Of a stretch of DNA of 13,107 bases, positions 1 through 7,451 are shown one piece after another. The notes under the pieces are model-generated. The model had not been told where the DNA came from. It ran no database searches and worked only from the letters and a program-made list of their open reading frames with translations. Every line of letters starts with the position of its first letter. Positions within the stretch are counted from its first letter, which is position 1. The position numbers were made by a program, and so were the translations under genes. Source of the stretch: Treponema sp. (GTDB taxonomy: Bacteria > Spirochaetota > Spirochaetia > Treponematales > Breznakiellaceae); NCBI GenBank assembly GCA_009780545.1, contig WQZW01000013.1, positions 1 to 13,107 of the forward strand. Direction: 5' to 3'.

Positions 1-1403
<1,403 letters not shown>

Positions 1404-1407
<4 letters not shown>

Positions 1408-1432
1408 CATGCACCGCGATATGTGTTATAGT
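1404..1432 (+). promoter_or_regulatory. sigma70-type promoter of the flgB operon
   Basis: TTGACA at 1404-1409 and TATAGT at 1427-1432 are separated by exactly 17 bp. The -35 box overlaps the TGA stop of hslU (1405-1407). The expected transcription start is near 1439-1440, which coincides with the first base of a strong hairpin. In Borrelia the flgB operon is known to be driven by a housekeeping-type promoter located between hslU and flgB; this site fits that arrangement. No mapped start is available, so activity is inferred from the consensus match. Confidence 0.8.
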
Positions 1433-1439
1433 CGAAGCA

Positions 1440-1842
1440 GGGCTTAAATCCGTTCGGATATAAGCCCCGCTTTAGGGACCCGAAAGGGATGATTTGGGAG
1501 GAAAATGATGGGGAATGGGAACCTCATACCGGGGAGCCGGGCGATTTCCGTCCGGCCATGTGCGACGGCGGTGCGCCGTTCGACCGAAGGCGCCGGTCTG
1601 CTTGCCACGGGGGGATTCTCCCCGAGAATTTCATGATACGCACGCGGTAATTTCCTCATGGCCGACCGAGCCGCCGGTCCGTTCTCCCGGAATGGCGGAC
1701 CCGGATTCGGGATAAAACCGCCTTCCGGGACGCCGGTTGGCGGGATTACTGTCCCTTCGGGCCTATTCCGTTCGGGCGGGGAAGGGAATGCGGTTCCTAA
1801 AGAAAAATCGTCTTTTGCCGATGATCAAGGGGAGGGAGTTTT
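1440..1842 (+). other. Long structured leader region upstream of flgB (about 400 nt)
   Basis: This stretch holds no confident gene. Several short hairpins can be read directly: 1440-1467 (GGGCTTA-A-ATCC, loop GTTC, GGAT-A-TAAGCCC) at the predicted 5' end of the transcript, CCC-GAAA-GGG at 1479-1488, ACGGCG-GTG-CGCCGT at 1565-1579, ATTCTC-CCC-GAGAAT at 1615-1629, and GGTCCG/CGGACC at 1676-1681 and 1696-1701. A small open frame (43 codons, 1505-1636) begins with two ATGs directly behind GGGAGG (1496-1501), but its product (MMGNGNLIPG start, Arg- and Ser-rich) resembles nothing I know and may be chance. I do not recognise a known riboswitch class. The region may be a cis-acting leader or decayed palindromic repeats. 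Confidence 0.5.
1798..1824 (+). promoter_or_regulatory. sigma28 (FliA/WhiG)-like promoter before flgB
   Basis: TAAA at 1798-1801, a spacer of exactly 15 bp, then GCCGATGA at 1817-1824. The family consensus is TAAA-N15-GCCGATAA, so 11 of 12 positions match with the ideal spacing. It lies 18 bp upstream of the flgB ATG. The predicted start (about 1830) falls at the ribosome binding site GGGGAGGG (1829-1836), giving a very short leader of about 12 nt, which is the main argument against it. Flagellar sigma28 promoters are known in treponemes; use at this site is inferred. Confidence 0.6.
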
Positions 1843-2256
1843 ATGAACAGTTTCGTAAAGTCGGTAGACGTACTTCATCGGGCCATAAGTGCCGGAACCG
1901 TGCGGCGTTCGGTGATCGCGAACAACATCGCCAATGCGGACACGCCGAACTTCAAGCGTACCACGGTGAACTTCGAGAGCGAGCTGAAGCGTGTCCTGGA
2001 AAGCGAGACACGGAGGCCCGCGCTCGAACTGGCCCGGACCGACCCGGCCCACTTCGCCAACCACCGGGAGCAGGATTACCGGGACGTGCAGATACGCCGG
2101 GTGGTTGACTATGCCAGCGTTTCCAACAACAACGGCAACAACGTGGATCCCGAGCAGGAGTTCATGCTGTCCCTGCAGAATCAGATGTCGCTGCTGATGC
2201 TGATGAATTCGGTGGATTTCGAGTTCAGCCAGGTGAGTCGGGTCCTACGGGGCTAA
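1843..2256 (+). CDS. flgB: Flagellar proximal rod protein FlgB
   Basis: FlgB forms part of the proximal rod that connects the MS ring to the distal rod in the periplasm; it is exported by the flagellar type III system and has no signal peptide. The 137-residue product has the usual FlgB length. The N-terminal rod signature SVIANNIANADTPNFKR (23-39) and the C-terminal VDPEQEF (101-107) followed by a heptad-like helix are diagnostic. The start is set by GGGGAGGG (1829-1836) six bases before the ATG. It is the first flagellar gene of the operon, 33 bp before flgC, and sits behind two candidate promoters. Confidence 0.97.
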   Translation: MNSFVKSVDVLHRAISAGTVRRSVIANNIANADTPNFKRTTVNFESELKRVLESETRRPALELARTDPAHFANHREQDYRDVQIRRVVDYASVSNNNGNNVDPEQEFMLSLQNQMSLLMLMNSVDFEFSQVSRVLRG

Positions 2257-2289
2257 GGTAACGAACGGAAATTGTGAAGGAGTAAAGGA

Positions 2290-2754
2290 ATGAGCATATT
2301 CGGATCGATCAACACGGCGGCGACCGGCCTGACGGCCAACCGGCTGCGCATGGACGTCATCGCCGACAACATGGCCAACGTGAACACCACCCGCACCACC
2401 GAGGGCGGGCCGTTCCGCAGGGGCAGGGTAATCGTAAGGCCGGTCAGCGACACGCCGATCTGGAAAACGCCGTTCCTGCCGGCCGAGATGGACAACGGTG
2501 TCGGCAAGGGCGTGCGGGTGGTCGAGGTGCAGAAGGACACCAGCACCGAGGCGAAGTACCGCTACGATCCCACGCACCCGGACGCCATCCTCAGCGGTCC
2601 CCGGGAAGGCTACGTGGACCTGGGCAACGTCGACATCGTCATCGAGATGGTGGACCTGATTTCCGCGTCGAAGTCCTACGAGGCCAACGCCTCCATCATC
2701 GAGGGCTCCAAGGCGATATTCCAGCGGGCGCTGAACATAGGGCAGATGAGGTAA
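2290..2754 (+). CDS. flgC: Flagellar proximal rod protein FlgC
   Basis: FlgC is another proximal rod subunit, assembled with FlgB and FlgF in the periplasmic rod. The 154-residue protein begins with the rod motif SINTAATGLTANRLRMDVIA (6-25) followed by DNMANVNTTRT. It ends with the family signature GYVDLGNVDIVIEMVDLISA (108-127) followed by SKSYEANAS. Most FlgC proteins read PNVD where this one reads LGNVD (111-115), a small departure in an otherwise strict motif. AGGAG lies seven bases before the ATG. The 68-bp gap to fliE contains a hairpin. Confidence 0.97.
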   Translation: MSIFGSINTAATGLTANRLRMDVIADNMANVNTTRTTEGGPFRRGRVIVRPVSDTPIWKTPFLPAEMDNGVGKGVRVVEVQKDTSTEAKYRYDPTHPDAILSGPREGYVDLGNVDIVIEMVDLISASKSYEANASIIEGSKAIFQRALNIGQMR

Positions 2755-2786
2755 GGCCCGACGCAAGGTTGGGCCGGCCTTCAATC

Positions 2787-2807
2787 GTTTCCGTATAGGG
2801 CGGAAAC
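2787..2807 (+). other. Stem-loop upstream of fliE
   Basis: GTTTCCG (2787-2793), loop TATAGGG, CGGAAAC (2801-2807): a perfect 7-bp stem placed just before the fliE ribosome binding region (GGGAAAG near 2810). There is no T-tract behind it, so it does not look like an intrinsic terminator. A role in fliE translation or mRNA processing is only a guess. Confidence 0.4.
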
Positions 2808-2822
2808 AAGGGAAAGATAACT

Positions 2823-3128
2823 ATGATCGAAAGTATTTCAATGGTAAAAACCCATCCGGGTCATTTCGGATCGGGGCCGGTAAAGCCTGAGGCGGAAGTT
2901 TCCGGCCTTCCGAAGTTCGCCGACGTCTTCCTGAAGGCGTTGGACGGGGTAAGCGCCGCGCAGAACAACGCCTCGGCGATTCAGGAGCAGGCCATCGTCG
3001 ACCCGGATTCGGTGGACATCCATGACATCACCATCGCGCAGGCGCAGGCACGGATGGCCGTGGACATCGCGACCAGCGTCCTCAACCGCGCGGTTCAGGG
3101 CTGGAAGGACATCATCAACACCAGGTAA
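2823..3128 (+). CDS. fliE: Flagellar hook-basal body protein FliE
   Basis: FliE is the small adaptor that joins the rod to the MS ring and is one of the first proteins exported. The 101-residue length is typical. Recognisable parts are FADVFLKALDGVSAAQNNAS (32-51) and the conserved C-terminal half around VDIHDITIAQAQARMAVDIA, ending in LNRAVQGWKDIINTR. The start follows a modest GGGAAAG ribosome binding site. It lies between flgC and fliF, the standard position in the spirochaete operon. Confidence 0.95.
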   Translation: MIESISMVKTHPGHFGSGPVKPEAEVSGLPKFADVFLKALDGVSAAQNNASAIQEQAIVDPDSVDIHDITIAQAQARMAVDIATSVLNRAVQGWKDIINTR

Positions 3129-3133
3129 GGAGG

Positions 3134-3163
3134 ACGGGGACCGTAAAGTCTTACGGTCCCCGT
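3134..3163 (+). other. Perfect 13-bp stem-loop between fliE and fliF
   Basis: ACGGGGACCGTAA (3134-3146), loop AGTC, TTACGGTCCCCGT (3151-3163), starting five bases after the fliE stop codon. The stem is perfect and GC-rich, but the following bases (TCAGGAAATTTG) lack the T-run of an intrinsic terminator, and fliF continues on the same strand. It could be an mRNA processing or stabilising element or a partial attenuator setting the fliE/fliF ratio. This is inference from structure and position. Confidence 0.7.
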
Positions 3164-3224
3164 TCAGGAAATTTGAGAAACCGATCCGGTAAACCGGCGG
3201 CAAAGTATGGCAACGGGAGGGGGA

Positions 3225-4931
3225 ATGGAATTTTTTAAGAAACTGTGGGAGAACGTAAAAGGGCTGTGGACCAAGTGGACGCTGCCGCAGAAGTTGATTC
3301 TGTCCGGCATCGTCGTGGTCGTGATCATCGCCGTAGTGGCCCTTTTCGGGGTATCCTCGTCGCCGAACCTGATTTCGGTGATCGACGCCCCGATCTTTGA
3401 CGAAAACGTCCGCTACAACATCGTTACGAGGATCAATCAGGAAGGGGTACGGACCAATATCACGCCCGGCGGACTTATCCAGGTGGTGGACGAGGCGACG
3501 GCAAGACGGATGAGGGCGATCCTGATACGGGAGAACCTTATTCCCCAGGGTGTCGATCCCTGGGCGGTGTTCGACCGGGAACGCTGGACGATTACCGATC
3601 TCGAACGGAACGTCAACATCCAGCGCGCCCATACCCAGATGATTACCGACCATATCAAGGCGGTCGAGGGCGTGGACAATGCCAACGTGCAGATCGTCTG
3701 GCCCCAGCAGCGGCTGTTCCGGTCGGAGCAGAACCCGGTTACCGCCAGCGTGCTGATTACGCCCAAACCGGGCAGCAACATCTCGCAGAACCGGCCGGTG
3801 ATCGAGGGCATACAGCGGTTGCTGGAGCTTGCGGTCGAGGGACTGCTGCCGGAAAACATCGTCATCACCGACCACACGGGGGCGGTGATCAACGACTTTG
3901 CCGGCATGGCGCGTCTTGACAGGCTGCACCTTATCGAGCGGGAGCAGCAACAGGTGCGGAACCTGGAGGCGGCCATCCGCGCCCGGGTCCTGCAGCAGTT
4001 GCAGGCTACCTTTACCGACGACCGGGTACGGGACCTGACCGTCTCCATCGCCATGGACATGTCGGAAAAGACCATCGAGACCAGCGAGAATTTCCCCTTC
4101 GTCCTGCGGCCCCGAACCCCGGGGCTTCCCTACGACGACTCGGAGATACTGCCTTCGGTGCGGCGTTCGACCAGCGAGTCCTCGACCGAATGGAGGGGTA
4201 GAAACATCAACCCGGAAGGTCCCCCCGGATCCGAGGGGCAGACACCGCCGGCCTTCAGGGATGCGGAGAACGGCTACGGCGAGATGAGCCAGCAGACCAG
4301 CGTCCAGAACGAGGAGATCAACAACCGGCGGACCAGCGAGAACCGGAGTCCCCAGCCGGATCGCATCTCGGTATCGGTGAACATCGACGGTACATGGAAG
4401 CGGGTGTTCGACGAAAAGGGCCGGCCGGTGGTGCTGCCGGACGGCACGATAGAGCGGGAATATACCGCTTTGCCGGAGAACGAGCGGCTTGCGGCGATCG
4501 AGCTGGTCCGGAACGCCATCGGCTACAATGCCGTGCGGGGCGATTCGGTTACGGTGCAGAACATCGCCTTTACCCGGACACGGGAGTTCGCCGAGGAGGA
4601 CGCCGCCTTCTTCAAGTCGAAGCAGAACCAGACCACCGTGGTGATTTTCCTGGTCGGCCTTGCCGCCCTGTTGGTGGGCTTTATCGCCCTCCGCATGATC
4701 GGGCGGGAACTGGAACGGCGGAAGCGGCTGGCCGACGAGGAACGTGCCCGGCGCGAGCAGATGCTGCGGGAAAGCGCGCTGGCCGAGATGGATAACGCCC
4801 TCGACGTCTCCATTTCGGTGGCTCCGGGCGATAGGGAACGGATGGATTTGATGGAAGCAGTGTCCAGTTTGGCCAAGGAGCATCCTGACGACTGTGCCCA
4901 GCTTATCAGAACCTGGCTTTTGGAGGAGTAA
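3225..4931 (+). CDS. fliF: Flagellar MS-ring protein FliF
   Basis: FliF builds the MS ring in the inner membrane, the platform for the rod, the export gate and the FliG rotor. I start at 3225 (568 residues) because GGGAGG (3215-3220) stands just before this ATG; an in-frame ATG at 3207 would add six residues but has a poor ribosome binding site. Visible parts are a short amphipathic N-terminus, a first membrane segment (about 23-43, LILSGIVVVVIIAVVALFGV), a periplasmic YscJ/FliF domain with the stretch VDNANVQIVWP, a polar Ser/Pro/Glu-rich stretch in the middle (around 4130-4350), a second membrane segment (about 470-490, VVIFLVGLAALLVGFIALRM), and the cytoplasmic FliG-binding tail ending HPDDCAQLIRTWLLEE. 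Length is normal. Only four bases separate its stop from fliG. Confidence 0.96.
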   Translation: MEFFKKLWENVKGLWTKWTLPQKLILSGIVVVVIIAVVALFGVSSSPNLISVIDAPIFDENVRYNIVTRINQEGVRTNITPGGLIQVVDEATARRMRAILIRENLIPQGVDPWAVFDRERWTITDLERNVNIQRAHTQMITDHIKAVEGVDNANVQIVWPQQRLFRSEQNPVTASVLITPKPGSNISQNRPVIEGIQRLLELAVEGLLPENIVITDHTGAVINDFAGMARLDRLHLIEREQQQVRNLEAAIRARVLQQLQATFTDDRVRDLTVSIAMDMSEKTIETSENFPFVLRPRTPGLPYDDSEILPSVRRSTSESSTEWRGRNINPEGPPGSEGQTPPAFRDAENGYGEMSQQTSVQNEEINNRRTSENRSPQPDRISVSVNIDGTWKRVFDEKGRPVVLPDGTIEREYTALPENERLAAIELVRNAIGYNAVRGDSVTVQNIAFTRTREFAEEDAAFFKSKQNQTTVVIFLVGLAALLVGFIALRMIGRELERRKRLADEERARREQMLRESALAEMDNALDVSISVAPGDRERMDLMEAVSSLAKEHPDDCAQLIRTWLLEE

Positions 4932-4935
4932 GGGG

Positions 4936-5991
4936 ATGTCAAAAGCAACAGCAACCGGCGGAGCCGCGGCCGGCGGCAAAAAGAAAGGCGGGAAGGACTA
5001 CACGGGCCGGCAGAAGTCGGCGATATTTCTGGTGAGCATCGGCTCCCAGCTTTCCTCGGAGATATTCAAGTATCTGCGGGAAGACGAGATCGAGCAGCTG
5101 ACCTACGAAATCGCCCGGCTCGAGACCATCGACGCCGAGCAGAAGGACATGATCCTGCAGGAGTTCCAGGAACTGATGATGGCGAATCAGTTCATCTCCA
5201 CCGGCGGCATCGATTACGCACGGGAACTTCTGGAGAAGTCCCTGGGCAGCCAGAAGGCCATCGACATCATCAATCGGCTGACTTCGAGCCTGCAACAGAA
5301 GCCGTTCGACTTCATCCGCAGGACCGATCCCGCCCATCTGATGAACTTCATCCAGCAGGAACATCCGCAGACCATCGCCCTGCTCTTGGCCTACCTGGAG
5401 CCGGGCAAGGCGTCGTACATCCTGCAGAACCTGCCCCACACGATCCAGAGCGACGTGGCCCGCCGAATCGCCACGATGGACCGCACCAGCCCGGAAGTGC
5501 TTCGCGAGGTGGAACGGGTTCTGGAGAAAAAGCTTTCGACCCTCTCGAGCGAGGACTACACCACCGCCGGCGGCGTGGAAAGCATCGTGGAGATCATCAA
5601 CCTGGTGGACCGCGCCTCGGAGAAGCAGATCATCGAGGCCCTGGAGGACGAGGATCCGGAACTGGCCGAGGAGATCAAGAAGCGGATGTTCGTGTTCGAG
5701 GACATCGTCATGCTGGACGACCGCTCGATCCAGAAGGTCATGCGGGAAGTGGATTCCGCCGAGCTGGCCAAGGCCCTGAAGAGCGTGGACAACGAGGTGC
5801 AGGACAAGATATTCAAGAACATGTCCAAGCGGGCCGCGACCATGCTCAAGGAAGACATGGAGTACATGGGACCTGTCCGGCTGAAGGACGTGGAAGAGGC
5901 CCAGCAGAAGATCGTTTCGATCATCCGCCATCTGGAGGATTCGGGGGAAGTGGTCATCTCGCGGGCCGGCGAGGACGAAATGGTTGTCTGA
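4936..5991 (+). CDS. fliG: Flagellar motor switch protein FliG
   Basis: FliG is the rotor protein that binds FliF and converts stator force into rotation. I choose the ATG at 4936 (351 residues), four bases after the fliF stop; the frame is open upstream into fliF, but the fliF tail supplies GGAGGAG as a ribosome binding site. After a Gly/Lys-rich leader (1-22) come the N-terminal FliF-binding domain (23-120), the middle domain with EHPQTIALLLAYLEPGKAS (142-160), a helix linker, and the C-terminal domain beginning MFVFEDIVMLDDRSIQKVMR (251-270) with the charged stator-facing helix. Spirochaetes often carry two fliG genes; the position in the flgB operon corresponds to fliG2, the one essential for motility in Borrelia. 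A stem-loop begins directly after the TGA. Confidence 0.96.
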   Translation: MSKATATGGAAAGGKKKGGKDYTGRQKSAIFLVSIGSQLSSEIFKYLREDEIEQLTYEIARLETIDAEQKDMILQEFQELMMANQFISTGGIDYARELLEKSLGSQKAIDIINRLTSSLQQKPFDFIRRTDPAHLMNFIQQEHPQTIALLLAYLEPGKASYILQNLPHTIQSDVARRIATMDRTSPEVLREVERVLEKKLSTLSSEDYTTAGGVESIVEIINLVDRASEKQIIEALEDEDPELAEEIKKRMFVFEDIVMLDDRSIQKVMREVDSAELAKALKSVDNEVQDKIFKNMSKRAATMLKEDMEYMGPVRLKDVEEAQQKIVSIIRHLEDSGEVVISRAGEDEMVV

Positions 5992-6036
5992 TCCAAACCG
6001 GTCCAAGCTATCTGCGATAGCCCGGACCGGTTTGGA
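5992..6036 (+). repeat. Palindromic repeat abutting the fliG stop codon
   Basis: Outer arms TCCAAACCGGTCC (5992-6004) and GGACCGGTTTGGA (6024-6036) pair over 13 bp, inner arms GCTATC (6007-6012) and GATAGC (6016-6021) pair over 6 bp with a TGC loop, and two A/C mismatches lie between. It begins at the base after TGA. Only TTTA follows, so it is at best a weak terminator. Its core matches the hairpin at 9448-9490 in fliJ with compensatory changes. Confidence 0.85.
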
Positions 6037-6038
6037 TT

Positions 6039-6065
6039 TAGGAGATTTGCGAAGCAAATCTCCTA
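6039..6065 (+). repeat. Palindromic repeat, GGAG..TTGC class
   Basis: TAGGAGATTTGC (6039-6050), loop GAA, GCAAATCTCCTA (6054-6065): a perfect 12-bp stem with a 3-nt loop. It belongs to the class GGAGnnTTGC-nnn-GCAAnnCTCC, which recurs at 6148, 6384, 9620 and, with one mismatch near each end of the variable part, at 9692. Confidence 0.85.
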
Positions 6066-6095
6066 GCCTTGGTCCTGGGAGTAAGGGACTGGAGC

Positions 6096-6206
6096 CTTTG
6101 TTCTTGGAAGTTAAGCTTCCGGCCCTGGTTGCCGGGAGAAAAAGCGTGGAGTTTTGCTTCGCAAAACTCCGAATCCAAATCAGGCTCTGCCTAATTTGGA
6201 TCGGGG
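6096..6206 (+). repeat. Direct repeat unit, copy 1 (111 bp)
   Basis: This segment recurs at 6332-6442 with four substitutions and no indel (offset 236). It contains a GGAAG/CTTCC stem near 6106-6120, the hairpin GGAGTTTTGC-TTC-GCAAAACTCC (6148-6170), and, after GA, a hairpin with arms ATCCAAATCAGGC (6173-6185) and GCCTAATTTGGAT (6189-6201) around loop TCT. One C/A mismatch (6181/6193) in that second stem is repaired in copy 2. It is followed by a GC-rich 38-bp module shared with the second island. Confidence 0.92.
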
Positions 6207-6239
6207 CGTTGCGGGGTGGAACCCCGCTCGGGGGGTAGC
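6202..6239 (+). repeat. 38-bp GC-rich repeat module, copy 1
   Basis: These 38 bases are identical to 9654-9691 in the second island, more than 3 kb away. Inside is the hairpin GCGGGG-TGGAA-CCCCGC (6211-6227). Exact identity between distant non-coding sites indicates a dispersed repeat module rather than chance. Confidence 0.9.
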
Positions 6240-6245
6240 GGAAGC

Positions 6246-6293
6246 CCCACGGTAGTGGGTGTCCCACGGTAGTGGGTGTCCCACGGTAGTGGG
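6246..6293 (+). repeat. Three tandem 17-bp hairpin repeats
   Basis: CCCACGGTAGTGGG occurs at 6246-6259, 6263-6276 and 6280-6293, with TGT between copies, giving a 17-bp period. Each copy is itself a palindrome (CCCAC-GGTA-GTGGG). The three copies are identical, suggesting recent tandem expansion. There is no spacer diversity, so it is not CRISPR. Confidence 0.95.
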
Positions 6294-6331
6294 GGTGGAG
6301 CGAAGGGGGGCTTGGTCCCCCTCCTCCATGT

Positions 6332-6442
6332 CTTTGTTCTTGGAAATTAAGCTTCCGGGCCTGGTTGCCGGGAGAAAATGCGTGGAGTTTTGCTTCGCAA
6401 AACTCCGAATCCAAATCAGGCTCTGCCTGATTTGGATCGGGG
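6332..6442 (+). repeat. Direct repeat unit, copy 2 (111 bp)
   Basis: Second copy of the 6096-6206 unit with four substitutions. Hairpins are GGAGTTTTGC-TTC-GCAAAACTCC (6384-6406) and a now perfect 13-bp stem ATCCAAATCAGGC (6409-6421), loop TCT, GCCTGATTTGGAT (6425-6437). Beyond the unit lies GGGGGC-TTG-GCCCCC (6439-6453). The remaining 6455-6497 leads to fliH and shows only its ribosome binding site; between the two copies (6294-6331) there is also AGGGGG/CCCCCT (6304-6322). Confidence 0.92.
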
Positions 6443-6497
6443 GCTTGGCCCCCTCCATGTTCGGGATTGATTTCCCTATTGGGATGAGGAAGGGAGA

Positions 6498-7451
6498 ATG
6501 GCAAAGGCAGTGTTCAGACCGGGCGAGCTGGTCCTTGTTCCGGAAACCTTGATGATACAGACGCCGGAACGCTTCCAGGGCTTCGTGGACTTTCCGGTGG
6601 GCGAGACGGAAACCGAGGTCGAGACGGTCTCAGGCGGCGAGCCGTACCTGGGGCCCACTGCCGATGAACTGCGGCGCGAGGCCGAGGAGTTCAAGGCGCT
6701 GTGGGAGTTCGAGAAGGAGAACCTTCTTGAGGCCGCCAATGTCGAGGCCGAGGGAATTATCCGGGCCGCAAGGGAAGCGAGCGAGGCCGAAAACCTTCGC
6801 TCTACCGAGCAGGCCGCGGCGATAAAGGCCGGAGCGGAGGAAGAGGCCGAAAAACTGATTCAGGAAGCCCGGGGCCGGGCCGACGAACTGTCGCGTTCCG
6901 CGGAAACCGCCTTCAAGGAAGAGCGGAAGAAGGCCGTCGCGCGGGGAGTCGAGGAAGGGAAGGCCGAGGGTTTTGCCGCGGGGCAGGTCGAGGTCGAACG
7001 TCTTATCGAAAGGACCCGCGCCGTGCTGGAACGGGCACAGGACAAACGGGCGGAAATCCTTTCCGATACCGAACGGGAGATCGTCGAGCTGGTACTTCTG
7101 GTCTGCCGAAAGGTGGTCAAGACGATTTCCGAAAGCCAGCGGGAAGTGGTCGTGGCCAACGTGGTCCAGGCCCTCCGCAAGGTCAAGGATCGGGGGAACA
7201 TCATCATCCGGGTAAACACCGCCGACCTGAAGCTGGCCACGGCCCATACCCAGAACTTCATCAAACTGCTGGAAGGGGCGAAGTCGATCCAGGTTGCCGA
7301 GGATTCCTCGGTGGATGCCGGGGGCTGCGTGATCGAGACCGACTTCGGCGAGATCGACGCCCGCATCGCAAGCCAACTGGCCGAGCTCGAGACGAAGATT
7401 CTGGAAGTTTCGCCGATACGGTCCAAGGCCAAATCCGGCACGGCGCGCTGA
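6498..7451 (+). CDS. fliH: Flagellar export ATPase regulator FliH
   Basis: FliH dimers bind the FliI ATPase, hold it inactive in the cytoplasm and tether it to the rotor; in spirochaetes it forms the spokes of the export apparatus. The 317-residue protein starts with a spirochaete-like N-terminus (MAKAVFRPGELVLVPETLMI). Residues 55-200 are a long Ala/Glu/Arg coiled coil containing a GxxxGxxxGxxxG helix-packing run (G150, G154, G158, G162), a hallmark of FliH. The C-terminal globular part includes DAGGCVIETDFGEIDARI (273-290), typical of FliH/SctL proteins. AGGAAGGGAG precedes the ATG. It is separated from fliG by the repeat island, yet overlaps fliI by one base (TGATG at 7449-7453), implying coupled translation with fliI. 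Confidence 0.93.
   Translation: MAKAVFRPGELVLVPETLMIQTPERFQGFVDFPVGETETEVETVSGGEPYLGPTADELRREAEEFKALWEFEKENLLEAANVEAEGIIRAAREASEAENLRSTEQAAAIKAGAEEEAEKLIQEARGRADELSRSAETAFKEERKKAVARGVEEGKAEGFAAGQVEVERLIERTRAVLERAQDKRAEILSDTEREIVELVLLVCRKVVKTISESQREVVVANVVQALRKVKDRGNIIIRVNTADLKLATAHTQNFIKLLEGAKSIQVAEDSSVDAGGCVIETDFGEIDARIASQLAELETKILEVSPIRSKAKSGTAR

Noticed and set aside
1505..1636. 43-codon gene in the flgB leader
   Set aside because: It has a good ribosome binding site, but no recognisable sequence and no conservation data; kept only as part of the leader observation.
1440..1842. Cyclic di-GMP or other known riboswitch in the flgB leader
   Set aside because: I could not match the conserved cores of the classes I know; the hairpins are simple and separate.
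2838..4979. Long open frame on the minus strand opposite fliE-fliF (713 codons)
   Set aside because: It is antisense to clearly recognisable fliE, fliF and the start of fliG, is rich in His/Arg/Pro/Gly as expected from reading GC-rich genes backwards, and shows no domain.
5992..6036. Intrinsic terminator after fliG
   Set aside because: The stem is strong but is followed only by TTTA and further repeats; no T-tract is present, so I list it as a repeat rather than a terminator.
6246..6293. CRISPR-like short repeat array
   Set aside because: Period is 17 bp with a constant 3-bp spacer; there are no variable spacers or cas genes.
6455..6497. Separate promoter for fliH
   Set aside because: No convincing -35/-10 pair or TAAA-N15-GCCGATAA match was found just before fliH; a GCCGATGA at about 6659 lies inside fliH and lacks the TAAA box.
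4939..6504. Minus-strand open frame opposite fliG and the repeat island (521 codons)
   Set aside because: It runs antisense to fliG and through palindromic repeats; its repeated segments (for example SLIWIRSFAKQNST) are only translations of the repeats.
5984..6552. Small open frames within the first repeat island on both strands (84, 92 and 97 codons)
   Set aside because: Their sequences are translations of palindromes and duplicated units, with no independent ribosome binding site; similar peptide strings (RAGFHPATPRS) appear in both islands only because the DNA modules are shared.
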